Below are positions 36,990 to 49,663 of a stretch of DNA of 64,000 nt, piece after piece (positions within the stretch are counted from its first letter, which is position 1; each line of letters starts with the position of its first letter). A program made the translations under genes and the position numbers. The notes beneath the pieces were generated by a model that was not told the origin of the DNA, searched no databases, and saw nothing but the letters and a program-made list of their open reading frames with translations. This DNA comes from Spisula solida (Eukaryota; Mollusca; Bivalvia; Venerida; Mactridae). The stretch lies in contig OX365956.1 in the NCBI GenBank assembly GCA_947247005.1, positions 9,878,089 through 9,942,088 of the forward strand, in the 5' to 3' direction.

Positions 36990-38160
36990 CCCACGTAGGG
37001 TGTAAAGGACTCGTCTGATTCTTTCTCGTTTCCGGACACGAGTTAGTAGTATGTCATAGAAGCCATGCCGTGTTCTATAATTGTAAACGGTTATTAGATA
37101 TCGAACACCATATCTGTAGGAAAAGATAATGAGAAATGTCAGAGCATGCAATGGCACTGGTTTACCATTTGCTTGAGTATAGGAACTGTCACTCTTTCGA
37201 TTTTCCCCCAAAGATGTTCCTGAGAGTCTGGTTGATTTTGGGCCAAACTGATATGTTAAAAGCGTATTAAACTAACAGCGTTTCAATGTTGCACGATTGT
37301 TAACACAATATTTTGGAATTAATTAGCAATCGGCAGTACCATGCTCATCAGCGAGCCTTTTACATAACCATAGCCAATTTCACTGCTATCTCTCCGGAAC
37401 AGGATCACTCGTTATTGCAATTATAAACATTTGGAAAAACCTACGTCGCTCTTCTGAACGCAACATGTCATAAACAGAATGATAGTGTACGTGACGTCAA
37501 TTTCCACGTACTTCATGTATGTTGCTTAAACTTGTGTTGTTTTAAACGTTACATATTTCTGCAATACTCAGAGGCTGTCATTCAAAAATTCATTTTGGGT
37601 ACTTAATTTAAGTGAATTAGTCTATGGAACGAAAACATGACGTTTTATACCTGATACCGAAAAATGGTTATGTCAAATACATTATGCTGCAAAATATGCT
37701 ATGAACTTGTATATAATTAAACCTGTCTACGTTCTAACTCATTATTTGAAACAATGGTAAAATAAAATGCATTATGAAGACCTAGGGGACACACGCTGGT
37801 AATATATTCAACTATGACCTAGGGGACACACGCTGGTAATATATTCAACTATGACCTAGGGGACACACGCTGGTAATATATTCAACTATGACCTAGGGGA
37901 CACACGCTGGTAATATATTCAACTATGACCTAGGGGACACACGCTGGTAATATATTCAACTATGACCTAGGGGACACACGCTGGTAATATATTCAACTAT
38001 CAGCTTACTTAAATGTATTTCGTCTGAACTGGTATTATCACCCAAGTGACTATATATACAGCAACGTTGTGTCTGCCACATTGTCATGTAAATCTACGGT
38101 ATAGTACTTTTGGTTGTGGTGACTGTTGTAGCTTTTATTTAGTCAGCCGTCCTATTAAAT
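36990..38160. repeat. Duplicated block b, copy 1
   Basis: Matches 44625-45400 in the same orientation: gtgttctataattgtaa, aggaaaagataatgagaaat, aacctgtcta, cagctt-acttaa and gtctgaactg occur in order in both. It contains the 37-bp minisatellite absent from the other copy. A minus-strand frame with YNYRT and RVRK is partly shared, but most substitutions there change the amino acid and copy 2 has a stop. Confidence 0.7.
37779..37998. repeat. 37-bp minisatellite, 6 copies
   Basis: One 35-base edge unit plus five identical 37-bp units starting atgacctaggggacacacgc and ending tggtaatatattcaact. The corresponding place in block b copy 2 (about 45170-45210) has a single diverged unit (ctatggggaaacattcttg, gtattcaact). 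Confidence 0.97.
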
Positions 38161-38908
38161 GACAGAACGACCCTTGAGTAACTTGACAGTCCTTTTTTGT
38201 ACGAACTTGCTATTTACATAGTAGCTCTTTGAATCAAAATGGACTGTCATCGTACGATACATACTATGAACATAACTTTTTCTATTGATATTGGTGTCAT
38301 GTAAGTATAAGAGTCAAGACTGGAAGTCGTCGTGTGTTCGAAAAAGATTAATAGCATGGTCATTTCAACTGCTGGTGGTAGTAGTAAATTGACATCAGGG
38401 CTGAATAGAATCATATTCAAGCGTAATACAAAACATCAAAGAACATTCAGGCAATGTCTACGATATAATTGTATTTACTGCGTCGGTGTGTTCCTAGCTT
38501 TGATAATGTACGACGACTATCGGGTCATGAATTGCGGATCATAAGTTCTTGTTTCCATGTGAATCATAAAACTCACAAAGCAAAGGAGACAGGCGGTGTG
38601 CAGCGTCTGGAATTTCTCCAATTTCTAAAGTCATAATATATTTAGCTGATCGTTCATACCAGTATCTACTAAATCAATTGATACATATTTGATTGTATTT
38701 ACTATAAGTTTGAAAGTGCATTTGTTGTTGTTGTTTTACACAATTTACTCATTATTACCATTGTAATTGGCCGTATGTTTAAATATACTAGACGGTATAC
38801 CATAAGGAGAGAAAGTGACGGGCATTGGCACCGGAAGGCAGAAGGTGGCAACCATGTTATATGTTGTCTTTATTGTAAGTCTGTTGTGACTCAATAATAA
38901 TACATATA
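38161..38908. other. Unassigned AT-rich spacer
   Basis: No gene or repeat recognised. Confidence 0.35.
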
Positions 38909-39927
38909 CAGGGTGTTTCATAATATCTGATCCCATTACAACCAAATGTTATGAGAACATGCTTAATCTCATCTGATGTTGTCAGATACCAATGGAAAGC
39001 TAACCTTTGAGAGTTTTATTTAATATATTACATGACCATGCTACTTTCGATGCAAGATAGGAATTTAGATTCTTGAAAAACGTCATATTTTCGATAAATG
39101 TCAAATTGACATCCAAATTGAATTTGTTCCAGAGTTTCTTAATTATTTAGCTTGTAAAGTATTGCACAATGTAACCAGTTCAATAGTGTTATTAAACAAA
39201 ATATTATATCAAATCGAAAGTTTCATAAGTATGCAACAATCTAAAATATTTTAAATGTAACAGTTGCTTTGGTTACCAGTTGCTAGGTAACAAAAGTACC
39301 TAACACAAAAAATAAGTTCTAGTTTATAGCCAAGTAACAGGCGGATTGGTTTTTGAATATTTTTCTTTCTACAATATAATTTATTGTTTAATTTCACCGT
39401 TTTGAAGTATATATTCTACAATGAACAACCATATGCAATAGATGAGTTTAAAGCAATAATTTAGAAAGAATAATAATAATCAAAACACAGGCATATATTT
39501 ACTTGGTTAGAAACGAACAGTACTTTTGTGAAAGGTTCTTTCGTCGCCTAGCAACTAATGCAACTGTAATACTGAAATAAGTTTTAAGGTTATCACAAAT
39601 GGATGAAACTTATAAATCGATATATAAGTGTGCTGATAAATACTTTAAAACTAATTTAATATATCATGCCATACTTTACAAGCTATTTAATTTAACTTGA
39701 GAAACAAATTCAATTTGGACGTCAAATTGACAGTTATCGAAAAATGACGTTTTGCAAGAATCTAAATTCCCCGGTTGCATTGATACATGTAGTAATATGG
39801 TCGTGTTATATATTGAATAAAACTCCAAAATGTGAACTTTCTATTTATATAAGAACACACTAGATGAGATTAAGCATTGTCCTGTGGCGTTCGGTTGTAA
39901 CCGGGTCAGATATTATTAAACACCATG
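38909..39927. mobile_element. TA-flanked foldback element, 1.0 kb
   Basis: The left end cagggtgtttcataatatct and the complement of the right end (catggtgtttaataatatct) match, each bordered by TA (38907-38908, 39928-39929). Inverted similarity continues almost to the centre, with arms of about 400 bp (cagttgc-ttagttgctagg-type words near 39260 and complement near 39550). There is no coding region. End sequence and TA site suggest a Tc1/mariner-type non-autonomous element. Confidence 0.85.
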
Positions 39928-40689
39928 TACATGATAATTACCATTGCCATTGGCAATACTTATTATGTTTAAATGTGTATTGAAATATTTGGATTAATCC
40001 ATGTACTCATAGTCTTTAATGTATTATGTATATAAAATAAAACTCATGTATTTTGTCTTTGTCATGCCTATGTAAGAATGTCGTGATACATGTAATACAA
40101 GTCATTATCAGTTAACTTACTTAATAAGTGTTCGATCACGTTTTCAATGCTAAATGAAGATATTTCTTACCTTATCAATCGATATGGCTGGCTTATTTTT
40201 ATTTGTCATCTGTTTACCTACCACTATGTACATAAACATTGGAATTGCATAAATATTATTACTACTATTATTGTTATTATCATAATTATCATCATCATCA
40301 TCATTATTAAATTAAATGTATTAATTAAATAGACAACACGTATATGCACATGAGTAAATAATTTAATAAGTATTTGAAAAAATGAAGTATGTGACTTAGT
40401 ATATGAGGTATTGATTTTCACTGCATTTTACATGTAATCCGATTAAATGTTAAAAATAATAAATTAAAAAATACTTTGCTACAATATGACATTATTTGCA
40501 TACAATTGGCATACCTTAAAATACGAACTGTACACTCAGTTCATGAGTGGTTTGTTTACGTTTTCTACATAATTTGACAGCAGGAAACCACTTCCTGCAT
40601 ACATTGTAACACTGAAAACAAACAGTGAAAAATCAAACGTGGGACAATCGTGAAATTGTCAATATCAACCAGCTGAATAGCACATTTAA
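39928..40689. other. Unassigned AT-rich spacer with ATT/ATC run
   Basis: Low-complexity ATT/ATC triplets at about 40248-40318; nothing else recognised. Confidence 0.4.
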
Positions 40690-42142
40690 AAAAGTAGTCT
40701 GAATAAATGGCTGGTTGATTGGACGATTATCGCGTTCTCCTTTGTCTTTTTCAAATAGTTCGCAAAAATGTTGATGACAAGACGATTATATTGCGTGTTA
40801 AATATGTTTGTTAGAGCTTTCATGCAAACAAGGTTGCTAAGTGAAATTCTTTTTCGGTTTATTATTGTTAAATGCGTCTAGAATTGGTGAAACAGTAGTT
40901 CATCCTCCTAAAGAATTTGTTGTCACAGCAACGTTATTTATTCTTAAAGTGCGTAAGTCTGGTGACGGTTTCCAATTATCCCATTTCTGAGAAGCACTGC
41001 GATGATTTAAGAATAAGTATACAAAGGGTAAATTGATTAATGCGATATTAGCCTACGAATATATTTGTATACAATAAAGTACTTAATGACATTTGTATTT
41101 TCTCTGAATGTGTCAATAACTATAGTCATTGTGTACCTATTAAACTCGACTTGGTTCTATACAAAAGTCAGGGTATGGTTATGTATAGATGCTAGCTAAT
41201 GATTATGTAATAGATCTTCTTAACTTTTCACTTTAAATCCAAGAACAAGGCCAATGTAAGTAGGGTTACCAACCGATTGGGCAATATACAGTTTGACTAC
41301 TACAAGTGAAACCGAGATACATGCAGTCATTAAGGCAACTATTACGGACAATATCAAATTGATTTTATGTTTAACTTAGCAGGGTTGTATATCTAGCATG
41401 TAATGTGCAAATAAATCATGACATTGAGATTTATTAAGACAAATATCAATTTCGGAGCACTAATTCTATTACACTGATATAATAAGGAAAACAACCATGC
41501 ACGATATCATCGTGACACCAACGTAGATACAACTCTTACCTTATTAAGAAAAGTGTGCCTGTAGTAAAATCATTGAATTGTGGCTGCCATTACTATAAAT
41601 TACAATAAGTCAATACAGTAGAGCACAGACAATCCAAAGCAAAACAGAAATGGCGGCGGCACCTAGCCACCCACGCAAGAGTAAGACATAGATCGAACCA
41701 TCCATATCCACAAACATGGAAATTTCAAGCACGCCCGTATACCCACCCCACAATAAGAGACACATTGTGGGCTTTGAATATCGTGCATAATTAACCATAA
41801 AGATGAATCCTATATAGTATTTTGAATGGAGTCATACAACTGTCATGCATATAGGTTTCTATTGGATTTTTTTTGCGTTGAGCACAAACTCTAGACGCCA
41901 GTGTATTTTTTGGAATTACATACTGTATTTTCATCAAGAACCCTAGACGGAAACTGTCAAAACCAAAAATGTGTTTTTTATTACCTACCGATCATTTTAC
42001 ATTGTACGTTGATATTTTCTTACCCTTTCAAATATGTTAATTTCAAACTTTTACCTAACAGTTTGCTGTCTGCATGTTGGAAAATTAATCTAACCGTTTG
42101 CTGCCTGGATATTTTGAAACAAAAGTCGGCTGGTTGGGTTGA

Positions 42143-42165
42143 GTGCTGCCTTCCCTGTCTGACTT
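42143..42165 (+). repeat. Dispersed GTGCTGCCTTCCCTGTCTGA motif
   Basis: One of about nine occurrences in the window of a 20-25 base word (others at 2371, 23188 minus, 44446, 45431 minus, 49012, 58568, 61134, 63128). See findings. It probably marks a short interspersed element of unknown family. Confidence 0.6.
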
Positions 42166-42706
42166 AATATAATCTTTTTCCATATTCTTAAATTTGTAGG
42201 CTCACAAGCACAGATTTGGGTACATGTATGTAATTTGCTGTCAAAACTGTAATGATATATAGGCTTTTATCAAATAACACTCAGTTACGTATAGTGTTAT
42301 ATATATTCTTTTATCTTGAAACTATGCCAAATTTCGATCGTTTCGTCCACTTAGATACAATTGAATATACATGTCTTGCATATCAGCAGACCATTGATAA
42401 ATATGCATTTTCAAAGAACAACATTCATACGCCTTCAAAATATATACATGTACTTACATTTATCATCAATTAATTTGTAAACTGCGACAGAGCCTGGCTT
42501 TGTTGTTTCGAGTTACATTGTCTGATATCTCACCATACTATGTTTACATTTCTTGTAACAATGTAATACTGAAATTAATGTGTAGGAGCATCATTTTTGC
42601 TATTAACAATGGTTATTATCAAGGCAGATTATTTTGCATTGTTTTTCGATGTGTTTTTTTAGGCTTTGTAATTAAAGATTGATATGAAAATGAAGAGAAA
42701 AATGAA

Positions 42707-42805
42707 ACAATCACTTCCTGGATTCGAACCTGTGCCGGGTACTTGTATGCCATCTACAGGTCGACGCACAACCACTGGTCCTTTGACGCAATACGATGAG
42801 GAATG
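42707..42805 (-). repeat. tRNA-like sequence (SINE head)
   Basis: On the minus strand accagtggttgtgcgtcgac (A-box-like) is followed by caggttcgaatccagg (strong B box). The spacing is that of a tRNA-derived RNA polymerase III promoter. Stems do not form a good cloverleaf, so a SINE or tRNA pseudogene is likelier than a tRNA gene. Confidence 0.6.
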
Positions 42806-43295
42806 GATGCCATATAACAACCGTTCGTTTACATTATTACCGGAAACGGTTGTCTGGTTTACAGTCATCCAAAATAGGGGATCACACAAATGTTTGTAGA
42901 AAGCTTCAAATCTATTAAGCAATGTTTCGACAAAAATGTCTTAAAAACGTAGAACAACTTTGTAACAAATTGACATGAGTTGTAACGAATGTAAAACTTA
43001 TTATAACTTGCATTTATACATGCATGATTGTGTCTCATTGTTTTTCCTAACTGTGATCGTTAATGTAATAATTTGGAAGTTACTTACTTTACCTTAACCT
43101 CTGATCCTGTTCGGGTCGTAATGTCGCCACGATATTTCTCCAATCAGCCATGTTCTTTGCTTTGGTTTCCACTTCTCCTCAGGAAAATCCTAATCCTCTT
43201 AGCTCGATGTTAATACATTTACGAAATAAATTAAACAGAAACAATACTTAAGAAATTTTTTTCATATCAACAAAAAATTAGATACCCTGGAAATG

Positions 43296-43352
43296 GACAA
43301 ATCGGTCATAATTTTAATCACATCTATGTGATTAAATTATGACCGATTTGTC
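43296..43352. repeat. 57-bp near-perfect hairpin
   Basis: gacaaatcggtcataatttt and aatcacat pair with their complement after a 2-4 base loop (ctat); one single-base bulge. It lies in block c copy 1. I see no counterpart in copies 2 or 3. Confidence 0.9.
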
Positions 43353-43844
43353 GGGTCCAAGATGTCAAACAAACGTGTTGCCAAATGATTTGACACACTG
43401 AAATCCAGCTGGTTCAAACACATTTGGCATAAGCATTTTGTGAAAATAAATTATGAAGGACGTACGGTGTAGTCTACGTAATGATACTGAAAATGTCATG
43501 CTATGTTATGCATTGATTGCAATCCACGTTCTATCTCCGCTGTGAAAACAGTTAACGATTCACACTTCAAGTTAAGACATTTGCAACTTACAGAAAGCTA
43601 AATTGCAATATGTCAGAGTATTGTTTTGTGTTGCTATTTCTATGTTCACATTTGATTATACTGTTTTAAAATTATTAATGTATGTATCAATATGTCCTTT
43701 ACATTTTTCCTGCCGCTACTGATTTCGTGATTCGGTCGTGAAATTATGAAATCACTTGATTTGTTGGCAGATTCTGCACACCCATTTCGCAAGCGTACTG
43801 TATCAACTCGGTTAGTAATAAATCTGATTTGCATCAATGAATGA

Positions 43845-44245
43845 AGTGGTAAATGGTGTTTATCGTGATATGATGTCATGCATTTAAGATGTACGACAAC
43901 GTAAATCACTTAGGTTACTGTGATAACGCTTATGCAGTTAGATTGGTATTAATATTGGCTTTGAAGTAGGGGGAAAAGCGGGCGATTTATATGTCTTAAT
44001 AGTGTTCGGCATTGATTGTTGTTAGCGCATGGAACCTCACTTGATGTAGCCTTCGGTATTAGTATATATAACGACCGTTACGGCGTGTGAGATGATTGTG
44101 AATAGCACATGGTATGCTTATGTTTATAATCGTAGTGTTTAATGACACACTGTGCCTATAACAATGTTATTAATTATGTTTTTGTCTTTCCCACGACAAT
44201 GCCGAAGTATTTCATATATTAGCAATACTGTGTTCATTGGCCTAA
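43845..44245. repeat. Duplicated block a, copy 2
   Basis: Counterpart of 27945-28350, directly following block c copy 1. No conserved coding frame. Confidence 0.65.
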
Positions 44246-44624
44246 CATTTGATACTGACGTTTGATGCGCATATATTATATTGCAGTCAGTGCGTCTTTC
44301 AAGATATTGTAAACACCAGACAGAGAGTAGATATTATTTGACAATTACACTGAATAGTACTGTTCCATATTATGTTTTATTAAATATAAATATGTATATG
44401 CAACGTCAGCCTTTTGTGCCTTTCTCGCTTGACTGGTTCTTTTGAGTGATGTCTTCCCTGTCCGATTTGCTTTTGTCTTCTGGCTTCTGAATGTACCTTT
44501 GTTAATGTCACAAGCATATGTTAAAGGGTGGGTTAAAACTGACATGAAAGGGCTACACATACTGTTGGCTGTTGTTTTTGACATTGCAGACAAGTGCATG
44601 TATTGATACTCATATAAGGTTTTA

Positions 44625-45400
44625 ACGACGTATCTGGGTATTTCTTATTTCCTGACACGGTTAAATAGTATGTCGTTGAATTCCAACTGTGTTCTATAAT
44701 TGTAATCGGTATATTAAATGCTTAACCAGATAACTACAGGAAAAGATAATGAGAAATGCCATACTATGTAATGACACGAGTTGGTTGATTGCTCGAGTGT
44801 TGGAAATGTCACTTGTTAATTCAGCTTTTTCTACAAGATATGCATGATAGGTGTCCTTGATTTTGGGCAATGGTGTTGTTTGTACGCCGTTTGTTGTCTT
44901 TATGATTGTTTGTACGTCGGTTTTCAATCAACTGCGGAGATAGCTTGCCTTATAATATATTTTTGTAGAACTTTGTTATCAACCAGCACTTACATGTTAT
45001 TCGTACGCGGTAAGACAACCATACTTCCTGACAAAACTCAATTGCACGAAATATTCACTTGCCCAGATAGGGATTCGACAAAAGTATGTGATGTCGGTTA
45101 AAACTATTTTGCTGCACAAACGAATTGTGGATACATTAACCTGTCTATGACCCAACTACGTTCATCATAATGGCTATGGGGAAACATTCTTGTGTATTCA
45201 ACTACTAATATCAGCTTTACTTAACTGTTTTATGTCTGAACTGCTGTTTTTACCCAAGTAACAATTTATTGCATTCTTTGCGCAGTATGCAGCGACATAT
45301 TTGCTCAGCATTATTTTATGTAAGTCTATGTTATAGTCCCAATGATGAAGTTGACTGCTGCAGATTGACTAATATCACACGTTGTCGCCTTACGATATGA
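44625..45400. repeat. Duplicated block b, copy 2
   Basis: Counterpart of 36990-38160 with a single minisatellite unit near 45170-45210. The upstream stretch 44300-44620 carries the dispersed motif at 44446-44469. Confidence 0.7.
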
Positions 45401-46452
45401 TCAAATGAACGAACTAAATGATAATAGAAAGTCGGACAGGGAAGGCAGCACTCAACTTAACCACAGAGAACATAAAATATCACATACCTAAATTACATGG
45501 CTCAAAGCCCAACACATAACTCAGCTACAAAATGAACTGCCCAAGACCCAGTTGTCAAAAAGCTAAATGACCAAGTTTCAGCAATCAAAAAGCTGAATGT
45601 CCTTGCTGGATGGCATAGTTTCAACGGTAAAAAGGCTGAAATGCAAAAATGTACATAGTTTTACCCGTCTGAAGTCCTCAAATGTTAAAGAACAACGTTA
45701 ACTAAACTATTAATAAGGTAGTACTCATTTTGTCCATTGACTTGCTGCATAACTAAAACCGTACTTTCGCAGATGGTTTCAACCGATTCCTCGAGCTTTT
45801 AACTTACTGCGTTCGTGTGTTCCAAATGGATGATAAACTGGTCATGCATTCGGCAGCAAGAGTTACCCTACACATGTCTCAATATGTAACACACAACACA
45901 ATAGTTTGGAGTAGGTCTAATAATAGTAGCTACATTAATTTGCTAATATTTTATGTGCATGTGCCCTGAATGGCTTCTCTATGAAGTCTCTATGAAGTCC
46001 CAGGAAATAACATGAACATTATTTATATTATTTCATCGTGGTCCTAATATGTAAGAATATCGTGATACTGCGAAGTTTGTCTTTGTCCTATTATTTATGA
46101 CACCCAAAGATTTTTTTATGCGAAATGAGGTTATCGCTCACCGTATAGGAGATATCACCGTATTCATTTGCAAAATGCCCAATAGCTAGCTGGTGGTACT
46201 AATCCCTTTGTAAACAAACATGATCTCTTCTATTAATCGCAATTGTGATTTGCGAAATGCGCCGTTGCACTTTTAACAAAATTTACAAAATATTCTGTAT
46301 CACATCTGTAATAGTGTTGATGAGTTAACTTCGAATTGGGAAGTCGCTTGTCCATATTTTAGCAAGATAAATGAGTTATTAAGAAAGTAACAAGCTATTA
46401 CAATGTACCTAAAACGGGGCGATTTGTTGAAAAAATGGAATCCGAACATTAG
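45401..46452. other. Unassigned, with one minus-strand dispersed motif
   Basis: gtcggacagggaaggcagca at 45431-45450 is the complement of the recurring motif; the flank ggctcaaagccc continues the resemblance to the insertion near 63100. Nothing else recognised. Confidence 0.45.
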
Positions 46453-46660
46453 TATAGTCCGCCCAGGATAATGTTATATTTAGAAACATGAATCGGTTTG
46501 GTCAACTGTGGCAAATTTTGTTTTAAAAATCACTTAAATAAGCAGATAAGGTCAGTAATATACTCAAAACATCATTGATAAACCGTGCACTTAATTTTAA
46601 TCCACCTTTGTGGAATATACCAAATGTTCCCGCCTATCACATTATCCTGGGCTCACTATA
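46453..46660. mobile_element. 208-bp MITE
   Basis: TIRs tatagtccgcccaggataat and complement of cattatcctgggctcactata match over about 25 bp with few differences. TA may be the target duplication, since the ends start and finish with TATA. There is no coding capacity. Confidence 0.75.
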
Positions 46661-47043
46661 TCTGTTCACGTGAGTTCCCCACGGTGTTTGGTGAGATTTA
46701 TTGACGCTTGTAATCATATTATTTAACAAACATGCCTAGTTGTTTAAGATATAAGATCAGCATCATACTCGCTGAGATCACGAAAGCGCCCCCCTTAAAA
46801 TGACATACACAAAATACACGCTAGTACAAATCCTCCTAAGCCGTTTGCGTGCCCATTTTAAAAGTAGTATAAATGAATATTTGGTTGATTGAACGGTAAT
46901 TGTCACCTCTTTTGTCTTTTTCAAATATTTCGCCAACATGTCGATGTTAGGACGAAAAGATTGGTTGTTAAATGATGTTGTTAGAGACTTCATGCAAGCA
47001 AAGTTGTCACGTGAAACCGTTTTTGAACGTTTTTGTTTTCGTT

Positions 47044-47072
47044 ATAATAATAATAATAATAATAATAATAAT
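47044..47072. repeat. (AAT)n microsatellite
   Basis: About nine ATA/AAT triplets; absent from block c copy 1 at the matching place. Confidence 0.9.
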
Positions 47073-47991
47073 GGACGCCTCTTACAATTGGCGAGAGAGA
47101 TCCTCCTAAAGTATTCTAGTTTATTGTCATAGAATAGGGTGTTTTTATTGCCATAGTCTTTCGTATTGAATTTCACGCCCATATTATCCGAATAAAATGT
47201 TTTAAACTATAATATGCTTTGTTTTGATATTACATTTGTTTGTGAGATACCAGAACAAATAGACTTGTATAGAACACTGAACTATCGTAATAATATAGTA
47301 TTCTTATTAATTTGAACATTTAATTAGATAAAATGGCAATAAAAACCATATCTTGTCCACTAAGACACCTACGCATTCCTACACATGTACAACATAGTTT
47401 ATTAGAGAAATTGCAAAGTTTAAAAACGCATTGCTATGTAAAATGGACAGACCTGAATAAACTAGTTGTATTTAAGGCTATGATAAGGCGTGTTTGTTCA
47501 TCTGCTTTTACTGCAAGTAAGCTGCGGAATCAATTCGCTTCTAGATTTTGGTAAACTCTTTGGAAAAGTTTTTGTCAATACTACTAGTATATGTAACATT
47601 CTCATCCAATAAGACGTTTCTGCTATATACACACGAAAGAAAGTGTTGTCAAATGCGGAATATTAGCTATGTTAGAATCGAAATAATGAATATATACCTG
47701 TGTTTTATCTATAATAAAGCACAATTATTTTTTCGGATGTGTACGTACATTAAGTCGCACACTCATGATTTCATTACTACGCATCAGAATTCTTGACTGT
47801 ATTCTACGATACAACATATGTACATAAGTATTCATTATTTACTTAAAAAATAGAAATATAATTTGCTATATGTTAGAAATGTATGATTCTGTCAAATAAT
47901 GGTAGATCATAGCTAAAAAGGTTCTAATATACGACACATGAAAGTAGGATTTTGTAGCTGTTTATCTTATTTTTTTATTGTTCAGTTAAAT

Positions 47992-48972
47992 TGTGTTGGT
48001 CATTGTGATATGTGCTTATATGGGCCATTGTGATCTGTGCTTATGTTGGTCATTGCGATCTGTGCTTATGTTGGTCATTGCGATCTGTGCTTGTGTTGGT
48101 CATTGTGATATGTGCTTATGTTGGTCATTGTGATCTGTGCTTATGTTGGTCATTGTGATATGTGCTTGTGTTGGTCATTGTGATCTGTGCTTGTGTTGGT
48201 CATTGTAAGCTGTGCTTGTGTTGGTCATTGTAAGCTGTGCTTGTGTTGGTAATTGTGATCTGTGCTTGTGTTGGTCATTGTGATCTGTGCTTGTGTTGGT
48301 CATTGCGATCTGTGCTTGTGTTGGTCATTGCGATCCGTGCTTGTGTTGGTCATTGTGATCTGTGCTTGTGTTGGTCATTGCGATCTGTGCTTGTGTTGGT
48401 CATTGTGATCTGTGCTTGTGTTGGTCATTGTAAGCTGTGCTTGTGTTGGTCATTGCGATCTGTGCTTGTGTTGGTCATTGTGATCTGTGCTTGTGTTGGT
48501 CATTGTGATCTGTGCTTGTGTTGGTCATTGCGATCTGTGCTTGTGTTGGTCATTGTGATCTGTGCTTGTGTTGGTCATTGTAAGCTGTGCTTGTGTTGGT
48601 CATTGCGATCTGTGCTTGTGTTGGTCATTGCGATCTGTGCTTGTGTTGGTCATTGTGATCTGTGCTTGTGTTGGTCATTGTAAGCTGTGCTTGTGTTGGC
48701 CATTGTGATCTGTGCTTGTGTTGGCCATTGTGATCTATGCTTTTGTTGGTCATTGTGATCTGTGCTTGTGTTGGTCATTGTGATCTGTGCTTGTGTTGGT
48801 CATTGCGATCCGTGCTTGTATTGGTCATTGTGATCTGTGCTTGTGTTGGTCATTGTAAGCTGTGCTTGTGTTGGCCATTGTGATCTGTGCTTGTGTTGGT
48901 CATTGCGATCTGTGCTTGTGTTGGTCATTGTGATCTGTGCTTGTGTTGGTCATTGTAAGCTGTGCTTGTGTT
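47992..48972. repeat. 25-bp minisatellite, about 39 copies
   Basis: Contiguous 25-bp units tgtgttggtcattgtgatct plus gtgct, with a few variant types (gcgatc, gtaagc, gccatt, gatatg). Because 25 is not a multiple of 3, all three frames are cycled and a 148-codon frame (48237-48683) with a 25-residue Cys/Val/Leu-rich period stays open. I treat that as a by-product. Block c copy 3 has one diverged unit near 61063-61090. Confidence 0.97.
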
Positions 48973-49164
48973 TTGTGTTTCACTTTTCGTGCACTTTGTT
49001 CTTTTGGTTGCATGCTGTCTTCCCAGTCTGATTTGTTGTTATTTATTTTTACTTTTGTAGTAATATGTCTAAGTAAAAATAAATATTGGCAGAGAGCTGT
49101 TATATATAAGCTACAGGGAATGCTTGCATATACATAAACATATCCAAATGATCTGATTCATACA

Positions 49165-49226
49165 GAACATAGTATCTAGGGTTGTCTAGCAACGCGAACA
49201 TAGTGTCTAGAGTTGTCTAGCAACGC
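49165..49226. repeat. 31-bp tandem duplication
   Basis: Two units (49165-49195, 49196-49226) starting gaacatagtatctagggttg / gaacatagtgtctagagttg. The matching place in copy 3 (about 61315) has one. Confidence 0.9.
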
Positions 49227-49663
49227 CAACACAAACCAACGGTATGGAAAATGAAAACGCCAAAGTGTTAAACACGACGAATAACTAAGTTTTAATTTAA
49301 CTTGAAGTTATAACATTGAACTTTACGGACACTGCAATGTACCTTGAAGTTACATTGTGGAATATGTTCAAAATACACAGCAACCTCGCGGGTACCTATG
49401 GTGTGATATATACATGTAGGTATGACGCTAATTATTATAAATGATGTCAGTCAAAATATTCCAGTAGTTCTATGAACAGGAATTGGTAGTAAATGGGTCT
49501 CAAACCAAACGGACAATGTTTTAAATGACATTTTCTCTCACGTAAATCGCGAATTTCTTGACTAATGTTAATGAAACGGAGATAGTCATTAAGCCAATAT
49601 GACAGGCACTGTTTTAAGCGTGTTTGATACGTTCTTAGAGTTTTTATACGAATAGCATGCAAT

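Larger units (their letters stand above)
40690..43650. repeat. Duplicated block c, copy 1
   Basis: Matches block c copies 2 and 3 in order: ttgtctttttcaaata and ttcatgca-ca near 40740-40830 (46910-47000); aaataaatcatgacatt to cactaattc-attacac near 41405-41480 (49670-49740); aaactctagacgccag near 41887; and tgaaggacgta near 43455. It is the most diverged of the three copies and lacks both the 25-bp and 54-bp arrays. It carries its own insertions, including about 230 bp near 41590-41815. Confidence 0.7.

Noticed and set aside
36906..37211. Minus-strand frame with YNYRT and RVRK, partly shared with 44640-44760, and a splice-acceptor-like tract
   Set aside because: Between the two b blocks most codon differences change the residue. 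Copy 2 has a stop and a one-base indel. No upstream exon was found and no protein family is recognised.
37779..37998. CRISPR-like regular repeats (also 8286-8399, 18768-19012)
   Set aside because: Units are contiguous with no unique spacers, and the context is eukaryotic with no cas genes.
48237..48683. 148-codon Cys/Val/Leu-rich frame
   Set aside because: The 25-bp minisatellite read through all three phases. Period and content are fully explained by the repeat, and the paralogous block has only one unit.
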